Assembly: GCA_046261635.1 (NCBI GenBank)
Contig: JBHEOL010000213.1
Span: 1 to 12,047, forward strand
Direction of reading: 5' to 3'
Length of the DNA stretch: 12,047 nt
Source: JBHEPS01 sp046261635
GTDB lineage: Bacteria; Acidobacteriota; Thermoanaerobaculia; Gp7-AA8
In this document: piece after piece, positions 1 to 6,105 of the stretch
How positions within the stretch are numbered: the first letter of the stretch is position 1
Layout of the letters: every line of letters starts with the position of its first letter
The notes under the pieces: model-generated
The model's database searches: none
Seen by the model: only the letters and a program-made list of their open reading frames with translations
Told to the model about the DNA's origin: nothing
Made by a program: the position numbers and the translations under genes

Positions 1-120
1 GGGACAACGCCATCTCGACGCCGCCACCTCCTCAACGATGAACCACATCGCCTCGTCGGCGGCGGCGCCGATCTGACGTCGTCCCGCCCGCAACGCGGCC
101 CCTCTGGTTTCTTTCACAGC
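1..120. other. Window edge, no supported gene
   Basis: I cannot assign a gene here. All three plus frames close within about 120 bases (stops at 39-41, 74-76 and 121-123), so the tail of an upstream plus-strand gene could end here, but none of the three short tails is recognisable. A minus-strand reading starting at 48 and running off the left edge (MWFIVEEVAASRWRCP) is protein-like in composition but too short to judge. Sequence to the left of the window is needed to decide. Confidence 0.3.
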
Positions 121-315
121 CTCTGAGGGAGCGCCGCGTGGAAGGGGTCGCTCGCGAAAACCGCGGGCGCGAGCGAAGGATCCCAAAATGGCGGGATCCC
201 GCCACCTGCCTGTTCCCCCCCCCGGCCAACGCGATCCTCGCATTTTGAAGATCCTTCGCTCGCGCCCACCCCCACCGCATATGACCCGATCACCGCAGCG
301 CTCACTCAGGATGAC
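121..315. repeat. Intergenic inverted-arm repeat element (copy A)
   Basis: Two homologous arms face each other: the left arm is about 121-190 and the right arm about 241-315. Read outward from the centre, both begin CATTTTG, continue ATCCTTCGCTCGCGCCC, and end in a GCGCTC(C/A)CTCAG motif; the right arm goes on to GGATGAC. Between them lies a roughly 50-bp core (191-240) with GCCACCTGC, a C-run, and GGCCAACGCGAT. The right arm and core recur at 5473-5607, but there the core is inverted. No ORF with protein-like composition spans it. It is best read as a dispersed non-coding repeat; whether it is mobile is inference. Confidence 0.7.
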
Positions 316-556
316 ACCCGCCCTGCCGCCGGCTTTGACCATTCTTCTGGCTTCTGGCTTGCCTTCTGGCCCCCAAGCGGCCCCCACGGCGAGCTCCTCG
401 CGACTCCTGTCAAGCGCCGCGGCAGCGGTTTCGGCGAAACGGCTTCAACACGCCAGCCGTCACAGTCGAGCAGAGTGCCGGCCACCGCCGGTCCGTGACG
501 CCAGACGCTGTACAGGCGGGAACCCTGGGATAGAATCCGCGCCGCCGCAAGAAAAC
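316..556. other. Non-coding leader upstream of mdh
   Basis: This stretch follows the repeat element and precedes mdh. It holds a short heptamer array (TTCTGGC at 345-351, 352-358 and 364-370), a degenerate relative of the TTCTGCC arrays found elsewhere in the window. The mdh reading frame stays open upstream to 188, but that part is arginine-, proline- and serine-rich, lacks family similarity and crosses the repeat, so it is not coding. Nothing else was recognised apart from a weak promoter-like hexamer near 531. Confidence 0.5.
531..536 (+). promoter_or_regulatory. Possible -10 hexamer for mdh
   Basis: TAGAAT lies 32 bp before the mdh start codon and resembles the sigma-70 -10 box. The hexamer 17 bp upstream (508-513) is a poor match to TTGACA, so this is only a candidate chosen by position. 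Confidence 0.2.
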
Positions 557-563
557 AAAGGAG
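557..563 (+). promoter_or_regulatory. Ribosome binding site of mdh
   Basis: AAAGGAG sits 5 nt before the ATG at 569. It decides the start among many upstream in-frame candidates, because the family's N-terminal NAD-binding strand begins immediately after this ATG. Confidence 0.85.
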
Positions 564-568
564 TTGCC

Positions 569-1495
569 ATGAAAACAAAAGTTACCGTTGTTGGTGCAGG
601 AAACGTTGGAGCGACCGTCGGTCAGCGCATCGCCGAAAAGCATCTCGCCGACGTCGTGCTCGTCGACATCGTGGAAGGCGTCCCCCAGGGGAAATCGCTC
701 GACCTGATGGAGTCGGCGCCCGTCGAGAAGTTTGATGCGAACGTGTCCGGCAGCAACGGATACGACGGAACCGAAGGGTCCGACATCGTCGTGATCACGG
801 CCGGCCTTCCGCGCAAGCCGGGGATGAGCCGCGACGACCTCCTCTGGAAGAACGAGGAGATCGTTGCGGGCGTCACGAAGGAAGTCGTCAAGCGCAGCCC
901 GAACACGATCCTGATCATCGTCTCGAATCCCCTCGACGCCATGTGCGAGGTCGCGCGCCGCGCCTCCGGGTTCCCGCGCGAGCGCATTCTCGGCATGGCC
1001 GGCGTGCTCGACTCGGCGCGCATGCGCGCCTTCATCGCCATGGAGCTGAACGTCTCGGTCGAGAACACGCACGCGTTCGTTCTCGGCGGACACGGCGACA
1101 CCATGGTTCCGCTGCCGCGCTACTCGACCGTCTCCGGTATTCCGATCACCGAGCTGATCTCGAAAGAGCGCATCGACGCGATCGTCGACCGGACCCGCAA
1201 CGGCGGCGCCGAGATCGTCAAGCTCCTCGGGACGTCCGCCTGGTACGCGCCCGCCTCGGCGGCCGTCGAAATGGTCGAGGCGATCCTGCGCGACAAGAAG
1301 AAAATCCTCCCCTGCGCCGCGCTGCTCAACGGAGAGTACGGCCTCAAGGACATCTTCGTCGGAGTGCCGGTCAAGCTCGGCGCCGCGGGCCTGGAGGAAG
1401 TCATCGAGATCAAGCTCACCGACGAGGAAAAGGCCGGTCTCGACAAGTCCGCCAACGCCGTGCGCGAGCTGGTCGGGAGTCTGAAGCTGAAATAA
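569..1495 (+). CDS. mdh: Malate dehydrogenase (NAD-dependent)
   Basis: A 308-residue cytoplasmic enzyme that interconverts malate and oxaloacetate with NAD in the TCA cycle. The N-terminal Rossmann fold carries GAGNVG (residues 9-14), and D33 ends beta-2, which favours NAD over NADP. The mobile substrate loop reads LPRKPGMSRDD; R82 and R88 match the two malate-binding arginines, and an arginine at position 82, rather than glutamine, separates MDH from lactate dehydrogenase. The catalytic pair is D148 and H175 (GGHGDTMVP), with R151 binding substrate. Length and motifs fit the LDH-like MDH subfamily of about 310 residues. The start is fixed by a strong Shine-Dalgarno sequence. The gene appears monocistronic: it is preceded by repeats and followed by a five-hairpin element that could end or shield the transcript. 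Confidence 0.97.
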   Translation: MKTKVTVVGAGNVGATVGQRIAEKHLADVVLVDIVEGVPQGKSLDLMESAPVEKFDANVSGSNGYDGTEGSDIVVITAGLPRKPGMSRDDLLWKNEEIVAGVTKEVVKRSPNTILIIVSNPLDAMCEVARRASGFPRERILGMAGVLDSARMRAFIAMELNVSVENTHAFVLGGHGDTMVPLPRYSTVSGIPITELISKERIDAIVDRTRNGGAEIVKLLGTSAWYAPASAAVEMVEAILRDKKKILPCAALLNGEYGLKDIFVGVPVKLGAAGLEEVIEIKLTDEEKAGLDKSANAVRELVGSLKLK

Positions 1496-1503
1496 AGAAA
1501 ACA

Positions 1504-1524
1504 GGGACCAGGGGCCAGGGACCA
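1504..1524 (+). repeat. Heptamer tandem repeat GGGACCA/GGGGCCA
   Basis: Three 7-bp units (GGGACCA, GGGGCCA, GGGACCA) follow the mdh stop by 8 bp. The unit differs from the GGCAGAA arrays elsewhere in the window, but the 7-bp period is the same. Confidence 0.7.
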
Positions 1525-1545
1525 GGAAAAGCAAAGTCCCGGATT

Positions 1546-1656
1546 GTAGGGACCGCCTGCGGCGGTCCGGTCGCCGGAGGCGACAAGGTTTCCGCTCTCG
1601 ACGCGGAAAAAGCCCGTCGCGCTGCGCGCGACCGGACCGGCGCAGCCGGTCCCTAC
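1546..1656. repeat. Five-hairpin palindromic element
   Basis: The ends are near-perfect inverted repeats of about 28 bp (GTAGGGACCG... against ...CGGTCCCTAC, two mismatches). Inside are five successive perfect stem-loops: 1550-1568 (8-bp stem, loop TGC), 1570-1584 (6-bp stem, loop GGA), 1589-1609 (7-bp stem, loop TCTCGAC), 1616-1632 (7-bp stem, loop TGC) and 1634-1652 (8-bp stem, loop GCA). A further outer pair, CAAAGTC (1532-1538) and GACTTTG (1661-1667), flanks it. GGAT appears on both sides (1541-1544 and 1657-1660), a possible but weak target-site duplication. The form resembles REP/REPIN or MITE-type non-autonomous elements. It could also act as an mRNA end between mdh and the next gene, although no U-tract follows. 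Confidence 0.8.
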
Positions 1657-1693
1657 GGATGACTTTGTCCCCTCCTCGCGTTACCTTGTCACT

Positions 1694-2638
1694 ATGAAGC
1701 GACTCGTCATCGACATTGAGACCGTCGGCATTCCCTGGGAAGATCACGATCCCTACGTTCGCGAGTACCTGATCAAGGGGAAGAGCGAGGCGGAGGCGGA
1801 AGAGGAGAAGCGGCGCGGAGCGCTTTCACCGTTCACCGGGCGGATCGTCGCCATCGGCGTCGTGAACGCGGATGACGGCCGTCAGTGCGCGCTCTTCGAG
1901 GTTCCGGGGCAGAGCGAGATCGTCACCCGGCGCGAGGGGAACCGCACCTTCATCAGCGGCAGCGAGGAGCTGATCCTGGCGAAGTTCTGGGAGTTTCTCG
2001 GCGCGCGCGATCGATTCATCTCCTTCAACGGCCGCCAGTTCGACGGCCCGTTCCTGATGATCCGCTCCGCGATCCACGGCATCACCCCCAAGCGCGACCT
2101 CGTCGGCTACCGCTACAGCTTTCACCCCAACTGCGACCTGCGCGAGGCGCTGAACTTCTGGGGCTCGGTCAACTCGCGCCAGTACCGGTTCAACCTCGAC
2201 CTCGCCTGCAAGACCTTCGGCATCCAGAGCTCGAAGACCGACGGGATGGACGGGCGCGCCGTCGACACGCTCTATCGAGAAGGGAAGTACGAGGAGATCG
2301 CCACCTACTGCCTCGAAGACGTCCGCGCGACCGCGGAGCTTTACCACAAGCTCGCTCCCACCCTCCTCTGCTTCGAGTCGTCGTTCCGTCAGTCCGAGCC
2401 CGCCTCGTCACGGCGCCAGGCGGCGGACGCCGCGGGCATTGCCCCATCCTCCGAACAGGCCTTCATCGACTCGCTCGAGGAAGGATCGGAGGTCCTCGCG
2501 AGCTCGATGGAGCGGCTCGACCTCAGCACCTCCGAGGGGCGCGCGGTGTTCGAGCACCATCAGACGCGCGTGCTCGGCAAGCTTCTCGAAGCCGACGAGG
2601 ACGAGCAGATCCCGATGCCCCCTCCGCATGAGAAGTAG
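1694..2638 (+). CDS. Predicted 3'-5' exonuclease, PolB exonuclease-like
   Basis: A 314-residue DEDD-type nuclease related to the proofreading exonuclease of family-B DNA polymerases (DNA_pol_B_exo2 type), standing alone without a polymerase domain. Exo I is DIET with D7 and E9; Exo II is FNGRQFDGPF with N112 and D117; Exo III is YCLEDV with Y205 and D209. These supply the acidic residues that bind two metal ions. The family is predicted to degrade DNA or RNA from the 3' end; the actual substrate is unknown. Residues after about 228 form a polar, acidic tail that I do not recognise. The ATG at 1694 is chosen because Exo I follows at once; no clear Shine-Dalgarno is visible. guaD starts 27 bp after the stop on the same strand, so the two probably share a transcript, with no evident functional link. 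Confidence 0.88.
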   Translation: MKRLVIDIETVGIPWEDHDPYVREYLIKGKSEAEAEEEKRRGALSPFTGRIVAIGVVNADDGRQCALFEVPGQSEIVTRREGNRTFISGSEELILAKFWEFLGARDRFISFNGRQFDGPFLMIRSAIHGITPKRDLVGYRYSFHPNCDLREALNFWGSVNSRQYRFNLDLACKTFGIQSSKTDGMDGRAVDTLYREGKYEEIATYCLEDVRATAELYHKLAPTLLCFESSFRQSEPASSRRQAADAAGIAPSSEQAFIDSLEEGSEVLASSMERLDLSTSEGRAVFEHHQTRVLGKLLEADEDEQIPMPPPHEK

Positions 2639-2665
2639 CGCTCGGCTCCCGCTGGAACCCGCTCG

Positions 2666-3964
2666 ATGAAGTGCTTTCGCGGAAGAATCTTCACGCTCAC
2701 CGGGAACCCGTTCAGCGACCCGGGCGCCTGGACTCTGCTCGACGATGGATGTCTCGCGGTCGACGCCGGGCGGATCGTATCGACGGGCCCGTGGACCGAA
2801 CGGCCGGCCGAAGGTGAGGTCGTCGACTTCGGCGCGGGGAAGCTGATCGTTCCCGGTTTCGTCGACCTCCATCTTCACGCGCCGCAGCTCGAAATGATCG
2901 GCTCGTACGGCGGGCATCTGCTCGAGTGGCTCGAGCGATACACGTTCCCGAACGAGGCGAAGTTCGCGAGTCCCGCGCACGCCGAGAGAGTTTCGCGGTC
3001 GTTCTTCGACGAGCTGTATCGCCACGGGACGCTGACCGCGCTGATCTTCTCGACGATTCACGCGGAGGCGACCGACATCCTCTTCAGCGAAGCGGAGCGG
3101 CGGCAGTTCCGCGCGGTCCTCGGCAAGACGATGATGGACCGCAACGCTCCCGACGCGCTGCTGGAGGACCCGCGGAGCTCGTTCGAGCAGAGCAGGAAGC
3201 TCGCGCGCAAGTGGATCGGCCGGGGGAAGCTCGGTTATGCCATCACCCCCCGCTTCGCCCCGACCTCGACTCCGGAGCTGCTCGAGCTCGCCGGCGAGCT
3301 CGCGGCGGAGTTCCCGAGGGCCTGGGTCCATACCCACATCTCCGAGAACCTCTCCGAGATCGCCTGGGTCCGCGAGCTCTTCCCGGGGATCGACAGTTAT
3401 GCGGGGGTGTACGACCGCTTCGGTCTCCTCGGTCCGAGAACCGTTCTCGCCCACGGCATCCATCTCTCCGACGCGGAGCTCGACCTTCTCGTCGAGCGCG
3501 GCGTCCGGATCGCCCACTGTCCCAACTCGAATCTCTTCCTCGGAAGCGGCCTGTTTCCGATGCGGCGTGTGCGCGCGCGCGGTATCCCCTTCGGCCTCGG
3601 GACCGACATCGGTGCCGGCACGACGCTCTCGATGTTCACCGTGATGGCCGATGCCTACAAGGTGCAGCAGGTTCTCGGCAACGTCCTGAATCCGATCCAG
3701 CTCTGGTACCTGGCGACCCTGGCCGGGGCCGAGGCACTTTCCCTGGAGGGGGAAACGGGGAGCCTCGAGCCCGGGAAGGCGGCCGACTTCCTCGTCATCG
3801 ACCTCGCCGCGACGCCCCTTCTCGAGAAGCGGGTCGCCGGGGTCACGACGGCCGAGGAGCTCCTGGCCGCACTCATCTTCCTCGGCGACGACCGCGCGAT
3901 TGGAGAATGCTGGGTGGGAGGAGAAAAGATAAGTCAGAAGTCAGAAGTCAGAAGGCAGAAGTGA
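2666..3964 (+). CDS. guaD: Guanine deaminase
   Basis: A 432-residue amidohydrolase-superfamily enzyme that deaminates guanine to xanthine in purine salvage and breakdown. The metal-binding HxH is in PGFVDLHLHAPQ (H69, H71); the other ligands and catalytic residues are H224 and E227 (THISEN), H263 (AHGIHL) and D314 (GTDIGAG). Guanine deaminase signatures are also present: TMMDRNAP (155-162), ITPRFAPT (193-200) and HCPNSNLFLGSGLF (284-297). The flanking beta-sandwich is formed by the N- and C-termini. The last dozen or so residues (about 421-432, KISQKSEVRRQK) are encoded by a heptamer array and look like an accidental read-through tail rather than family sequence. The start lacks a strong ribosome binding site. 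It follows the exonuclease by 27 bp. Other amidohydrolases are possible, but the combined motifs fit GuaD well. Confidence 0.95.
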   Translation: MKCFRGRIFTLTGNPFSDPGAWTLLDDGCLAVDAGRIVSTGPWTERPAEGEVVDFGAGKLIVPGFVDLHLHAPQLEMIGSYGGHLLEWLERYTFPNEAKFASPAHAERVSRSFFDELYRHGTLTALIFSTIHAEATDILFSEAERRQFRAVLGKTMMDRNAPDALLEDPRSSFEQSRKLARKWIGRGKLGYAITPRFAPTSTPELLELAGELAAEFPRAWVHTHISENLSEIAWVRELFPGIDSYAGVYDRFGLLGPRTVLAHGIHLSDAELDLLVERGVRIAHCPNSNLFLGSGLFPMRRVRARGIPFGLGTDIGAGTTLSMFTVMADAYKVQQVLGNVLNPIQLWYLATLAGAEALSLEGETGSLEPGKAADFLVIDLAATPLLEKRVAGVTTAEELLAALIFLGDDRAIGECWVGGEKISQKSEVRRQK

Positions 3965-4117
3965 GGGCGACGGCAACATCTCTCCGTCATCTGAGGGAGC
4001 CGCGAAGAGCCAGGCGCTCGGTCAGCCGCCCGAGCCTGTCCTTGCTTTTGCCTTTCCTTCTGCCTTCTGCCTTCTGCCTTCTGCCTTCGCCTTTTCTTCT
4101 GGCTTCTGGTTTCTGGC
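3933..4117. repeat. Composite intergenic repeat B with inverted heptamer arms
   Basis: The left arm is four 7-bp units (GTCAGAA three times, GGCAGAA once, 3933-3960) and overlaps the end of guaD. The right arm is four TTCTGCC units (4058-4085) followed by degenerate TTCTGG(C/T) units (4097-4117). The arms are inverted copies, so a transcript could pair them. The core carries GTCATCTGAGGGAGC (3986-4000), a truncated copy of the left arm of the element at 121-190. No ORF of protein-like composition lies here. It may serve as a transcript end for guaD, but that is inference. Confidence 0.75.
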
Positions 4118-4125
4118 TTGGCTTT

Positions 4126-4146
4126 CCTCGCCCCTCGTCCCTCGTC
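4126..4146 (+). repeat. Heptamer tandem repeat CCTCGYC
   Basis: Three 7-bp units (CCTCGCC, CCTCGTC, CCTCGTC) lie between the composite repeat and the next gene. This is a third heptamer sequence with the same period as the other arrays in the window. Confidence 0.6.
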
Positions 4147-4187
4147 TTTCTGGCGCGCCCTTTGCGCCCTCTCGGAATCGACGAACT

Positions 4188-4192
4188 GGAGG
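4188..4192 (+). promoter_or_regulatory. Ribosome binding site of the DUF5666-like gene
   Basis: GGAGG lies 4 nt before the ATG at 4197 and supports that start, which is directly followed by a signal peptide. Confidence 0.85.
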
Positions 4193-4196
4193 AACC

Positions 4197-5411
4197 ATGA
4201 ATCCCCTGCGCAACCGTGTGTATCTGAGCCTGCTTGGTGCAATTCTGCTCTCGGTCGGGCTTTTCGCTCAGACGACCTGGCAATCGCCGCGCGATATCGA
4301 CGTCAATGAGCGGGGAGAGCTCACCGGCGAGGTCGTTTCCATTGGCGGCGATTCGTTCGAAATGCGTTCCGACGCGGGAACCGGAACGGTCGGCCGGGTC
4401 TTCTCGAGCTCCTCGACCCGGTTCCGCGGAGTCGGGGACGAGCCCGCCGCGACTCACCGCGGCAACGCCGGCCTGATCCAGCTCAGAGTGGGCGACCGCG
4501 TCCGCGTGACCGGCGTCGGTGCCGTCGCCCAGAGCGTCCGGGCCGATTTCGTCCAGCTTCTCGGACGGACGGTGGCTCCCCAGGCCTCGACCAAACCCTC
4601 GAGCACGATTCTCACGGTCGAAGGGGTCATCGAGGACATCCTTCTCTCGGACCAGAGCTTCGTTCTTCGCGGCGACACGGGCGAGAAATGGACGATCGTC
4701 GGCACGCGGGAGACGCCGGTGATCTTCGAAGGGGCGACCTACCAGCTCGGCAACATGGAGCGGGGCGACCGGGTTCGCGTCGACGTCGACAGGCGGCTCG
4801 CCAGCGGCGAGCTCCGCGCCGCCAGAATCGAGGTGCTAAAAGATTCGACTCCCGACGAAACGCCTTCGATCCTCTCGAACAACTATCTCACCGGCAGGGT
4901 CGGGCGGATCGAATCACGCCGGGCCCGCTTCGTCTTCCGCAGCGATCGCGCCGGGGAAGTGATGATCGAGGCCGGCCGTGCCGTCGATGCGAATGGCGAC
5001 GAGTTCAGAGTTCAGAGCATCCAGGCCGGCGACCGCCTCCGCATCTGGGGGGAGTACACCGCCGCCCAGCAATTCCGCGCCGACCGGATCGAGGTCGGAA
5101 CCGCCGCGGACGCCACCGCTTCCGACGAGCTCAGGGACCGAGGCCAGGAACCCTACCTCGGTTACTCCACGGTGGTCTTCTACGGAACGGTTGAAAAGAA
5201 TCCTCCGAACGAGGACAAGCTGACGATCCGCGACCGCGACGAGCGGCGGAGTCTCGAGATCACGGTGGACGAGGAATTCATCGTCCTCCGTCCCGACGAA
5301 ACCTTCGTCCGCGCCTCCCAACTTCGTCAGGGAGACAGCGTCGTCATCAAGGCGTTCCGCGACCCCCGCGGAGAGTACGTCGCCCAGACGATTCGACTCC
5401 AGGGAAGGTGA
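4197..5411 (+). CDS. Secreted four-repeat DUF5666-like protein
   Basis: A 404-residue exported protein. Residues 1-25 form a signal peptide: a basic N-region (RNR), a hydrophobic stretch (about 8-23), and likely cleavage near FAQ. The mature part is four beta-rich units of about 75-85 residues: 40-124, 138-216, 229-301 and 325-403. Each opens with a G-x-V turn (TGEV, EGVI, TGRV, YGTV), then a short strand describing a stored value, then GD-(R/S)-(V/L)-x-(V/I) at 99, 190, 278 and 379, and closes with an A-x-x-(I/V) strand. This matches the small OB-like DUF5666 type repeats found in periplasmic or surface proteins of unknown function; I cannot name a ligand. No membrane anchor or LPXTG is present. 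It sits between two heptamer composite repeats and so is probably transcribed alone. Confidence 0.82.
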   Translation: MNPLRNRVYLSLLGAILLSVGLFAQTTWQSPRDIDVNERGELTGEVVSIGGDSFEMRSDAGTGTVGRVFSSSSTRFRGVGDEPAATHRGNAGLIQLRVGDRVRVTGVGAVAQSVRADFVQLLGRTVAPQASTKPSSTILTVEGVIEDILLSDQSFVLRGDTGEKWTIVGTRETPVIFEGATYQLGNMERGDRVRVDVDRRLASGELRAARIEVLKDSTPDETPSILSNNYLTGRVGRIESRRARFVFRSDRAGEVMIEAGRAVDANGDEFRVQSIQAGDRLRIWGEYTAAQQFRADRIEVGTAADATASDELRDRGQEPYLGYSTVVFYGTVEKNPPNEDKLTIRDRDERRSLEITVDEEFIVLRPDETFVRASQLRQGDSVVIKAFRDPRGEYVAQTIRLQGR

Positions 5412-5419
5412 TACAGGAA

Positions 5420-5683
5420 GGCAGAAGGCAGAAGGCAGAAGGCAGAAGTAGAGGCAACGGCAAAACCGATCTCAAAATGCGCGAATCGCGTTGGCCGGGT
5501 GCGGGGGGAAACGCGCAGGTGGCGACATCCTGCAATTCTGAGTTCCTTCGCTCGCGCCCGCGGACCTCGTGAATCGACCCATCACCGCGGCGCTCACTCA
5601 GGATGACGGGAGGCCGCTTAGGATGACGGGAAACCGCTCTTGCTGTTGCCGTTACTTCTGCCTTCTGCCTTCTGCCTTCTGAC
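5420..5683. repeat. Composite intergenic repeat C with inverted heptamer arms
   Basis: The left arm is four exact GGCAGAA units (5420-5447), starting 8 bp after a stop codon. The right arm is three exact TTCTGCC units plus one variant (5656-5683). The inversion extends past the heptamers: GGCAACGGCAA near 5453 faces TTGCTGTTGCCGTT near 5640, giving arms of about 38 bp. The core holds the repeat element listed separately and a second GGATGAC copy near 5620. The roughly 320-bp gap has no supported gene. The last 50 bp before the next gene are AT-richer (GGAATTATTTGAAG) and may hold its promoter, though no convincing -35/-10 pair was found. Confidence 0.78.
5473..5607. repeat. Intergenic repeat element (copy C) with inverted core
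   Basis: The right arm (5533-5607) matches 241-315 in direct orientation: TTCCTTCGCTCGCGCCC, then CACCGCGGCGCTCACTCA, then GGATGAC. The core (about 5479-5532) matches 191-240 only as its reverse complement (GCCACCTGC, C-run and GGCCAACGCGAT read on the minus strand). The left arm is reduced to GATCTCAAAATG. It is a second member of the family at 121-315. Confidence 0.72.
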
Positions 5684-5735
5684 TTTCCTTGGGCTCGGTA
5701 GGAATTATTTGAAGTAACTTTGGGTCTCTTAGAGT

Positions 5736-6098
5736 ATGTCTGCACGATACGAAGATCTGCTCCCAGGCGTCGAAGGGCCCCCTCTCAACGGGTTCCGGGC
5801 CGAGGAGATACGTCAGGAGCTCCGGACCGCGCGAAATCGCGCCGCGGTCGAAGACCTTCTCGACTGCGCGGTTCTGATCGTCGTCAACCTGACATTCCTT
5901 CTCTGGCCGAATGCGCAGATCCCCTTCCTCGGCCGGGACGCGACGCTGTTCGTCCTGCTGGCGGTCAATGCCTTCACGGTCGTGAGCTACGTCCGGCACC
6001 GGCTCTATCCGCGTTGGAAGGCCTCGCGAATCTCGCGCTCGTGGTCCGAGGGTGAGAAGAAACGCATCCACGCAACGCGCCCCTCCAAAGCCGTCTGA
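5736..6098 (+). CDS. Small two-helix membrane protein, unknown function
   Basis: A 120-residue protein I do not recognise. A charged N-terminal part (1-40) precedes two predicted transmembrane helices, about 42-57 (CAVLIVVNLTFLLW) and 69-86 (ATLFVLLAVNAFTVVSYV), joined by a short loop. The positively charged tail (RHRLYPRWK onward) suggests that both termini are cytoplasmic. Codon use with G/C in third positions supports a real gene. No strong Shine-Dalgarno is seen; the ATG at 5736 is the most upstream start that keeps the protein-like sequence. It converges on the DUF2339 gene with only 7 bp between the stops, so transcripts from the two strands may overlap. Confidence 0.7.
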   Translation: MSARYEDLLPGVEGPPLNGFRAEEIRQELRTARNRAAVEDLLDCAVLIVVNLTFLLWPNAQIPFLGRDATLFVLLAVNAFTVVSYVRHRLYPRWKASRISRSWSEGEKKRIHATRPSKAV

Positions 6099-6105
6099 TT
6101 CCACC

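Noticed and set aside
188..568. N-terminal extension of malate dehydrogenase
   Set aside because: The frame is open, but the sequence is low-complexity and crosses a dispersed repeat. A strong ribosome binding site and the family N-terminus place the start at 569.
1546..1656. Intrinsic terminator or tRNA-like RNA gene
   Set aside because: There are several hairpins but no U-tract, anticodon arm or CCA end. A repeat element explains the five stems and long terminal inverted repeats better.
410..1747. A 445-codon minus-strand open frame opposite mdh
   Set aside because: Its composition (Asp/Arg/Glu-rich) is typical of the antisense frame of a GC-rich gene. It runs through non-coding repeats at both ends and shows no family motif.
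2408..3517. A 369-codon minus-strand open frame opposite guaD
   Set aside because: It is an antisense shadow of the guanine deaminase, whose active-site motifs on the plus strand are unambiguous.
3933..4085. CRISPR array
   Set aside because: The repeats are contiguous 7-bp tandems without spacers, in two inverted blocks.
2926..4200. A 424-codon plus-strand frame overlapping guaD
   Set aside because: It is an out-of-frame reading of guaD, almost entirely Arg/Ala/Pro/Gly, then running into the heptamer repeats.
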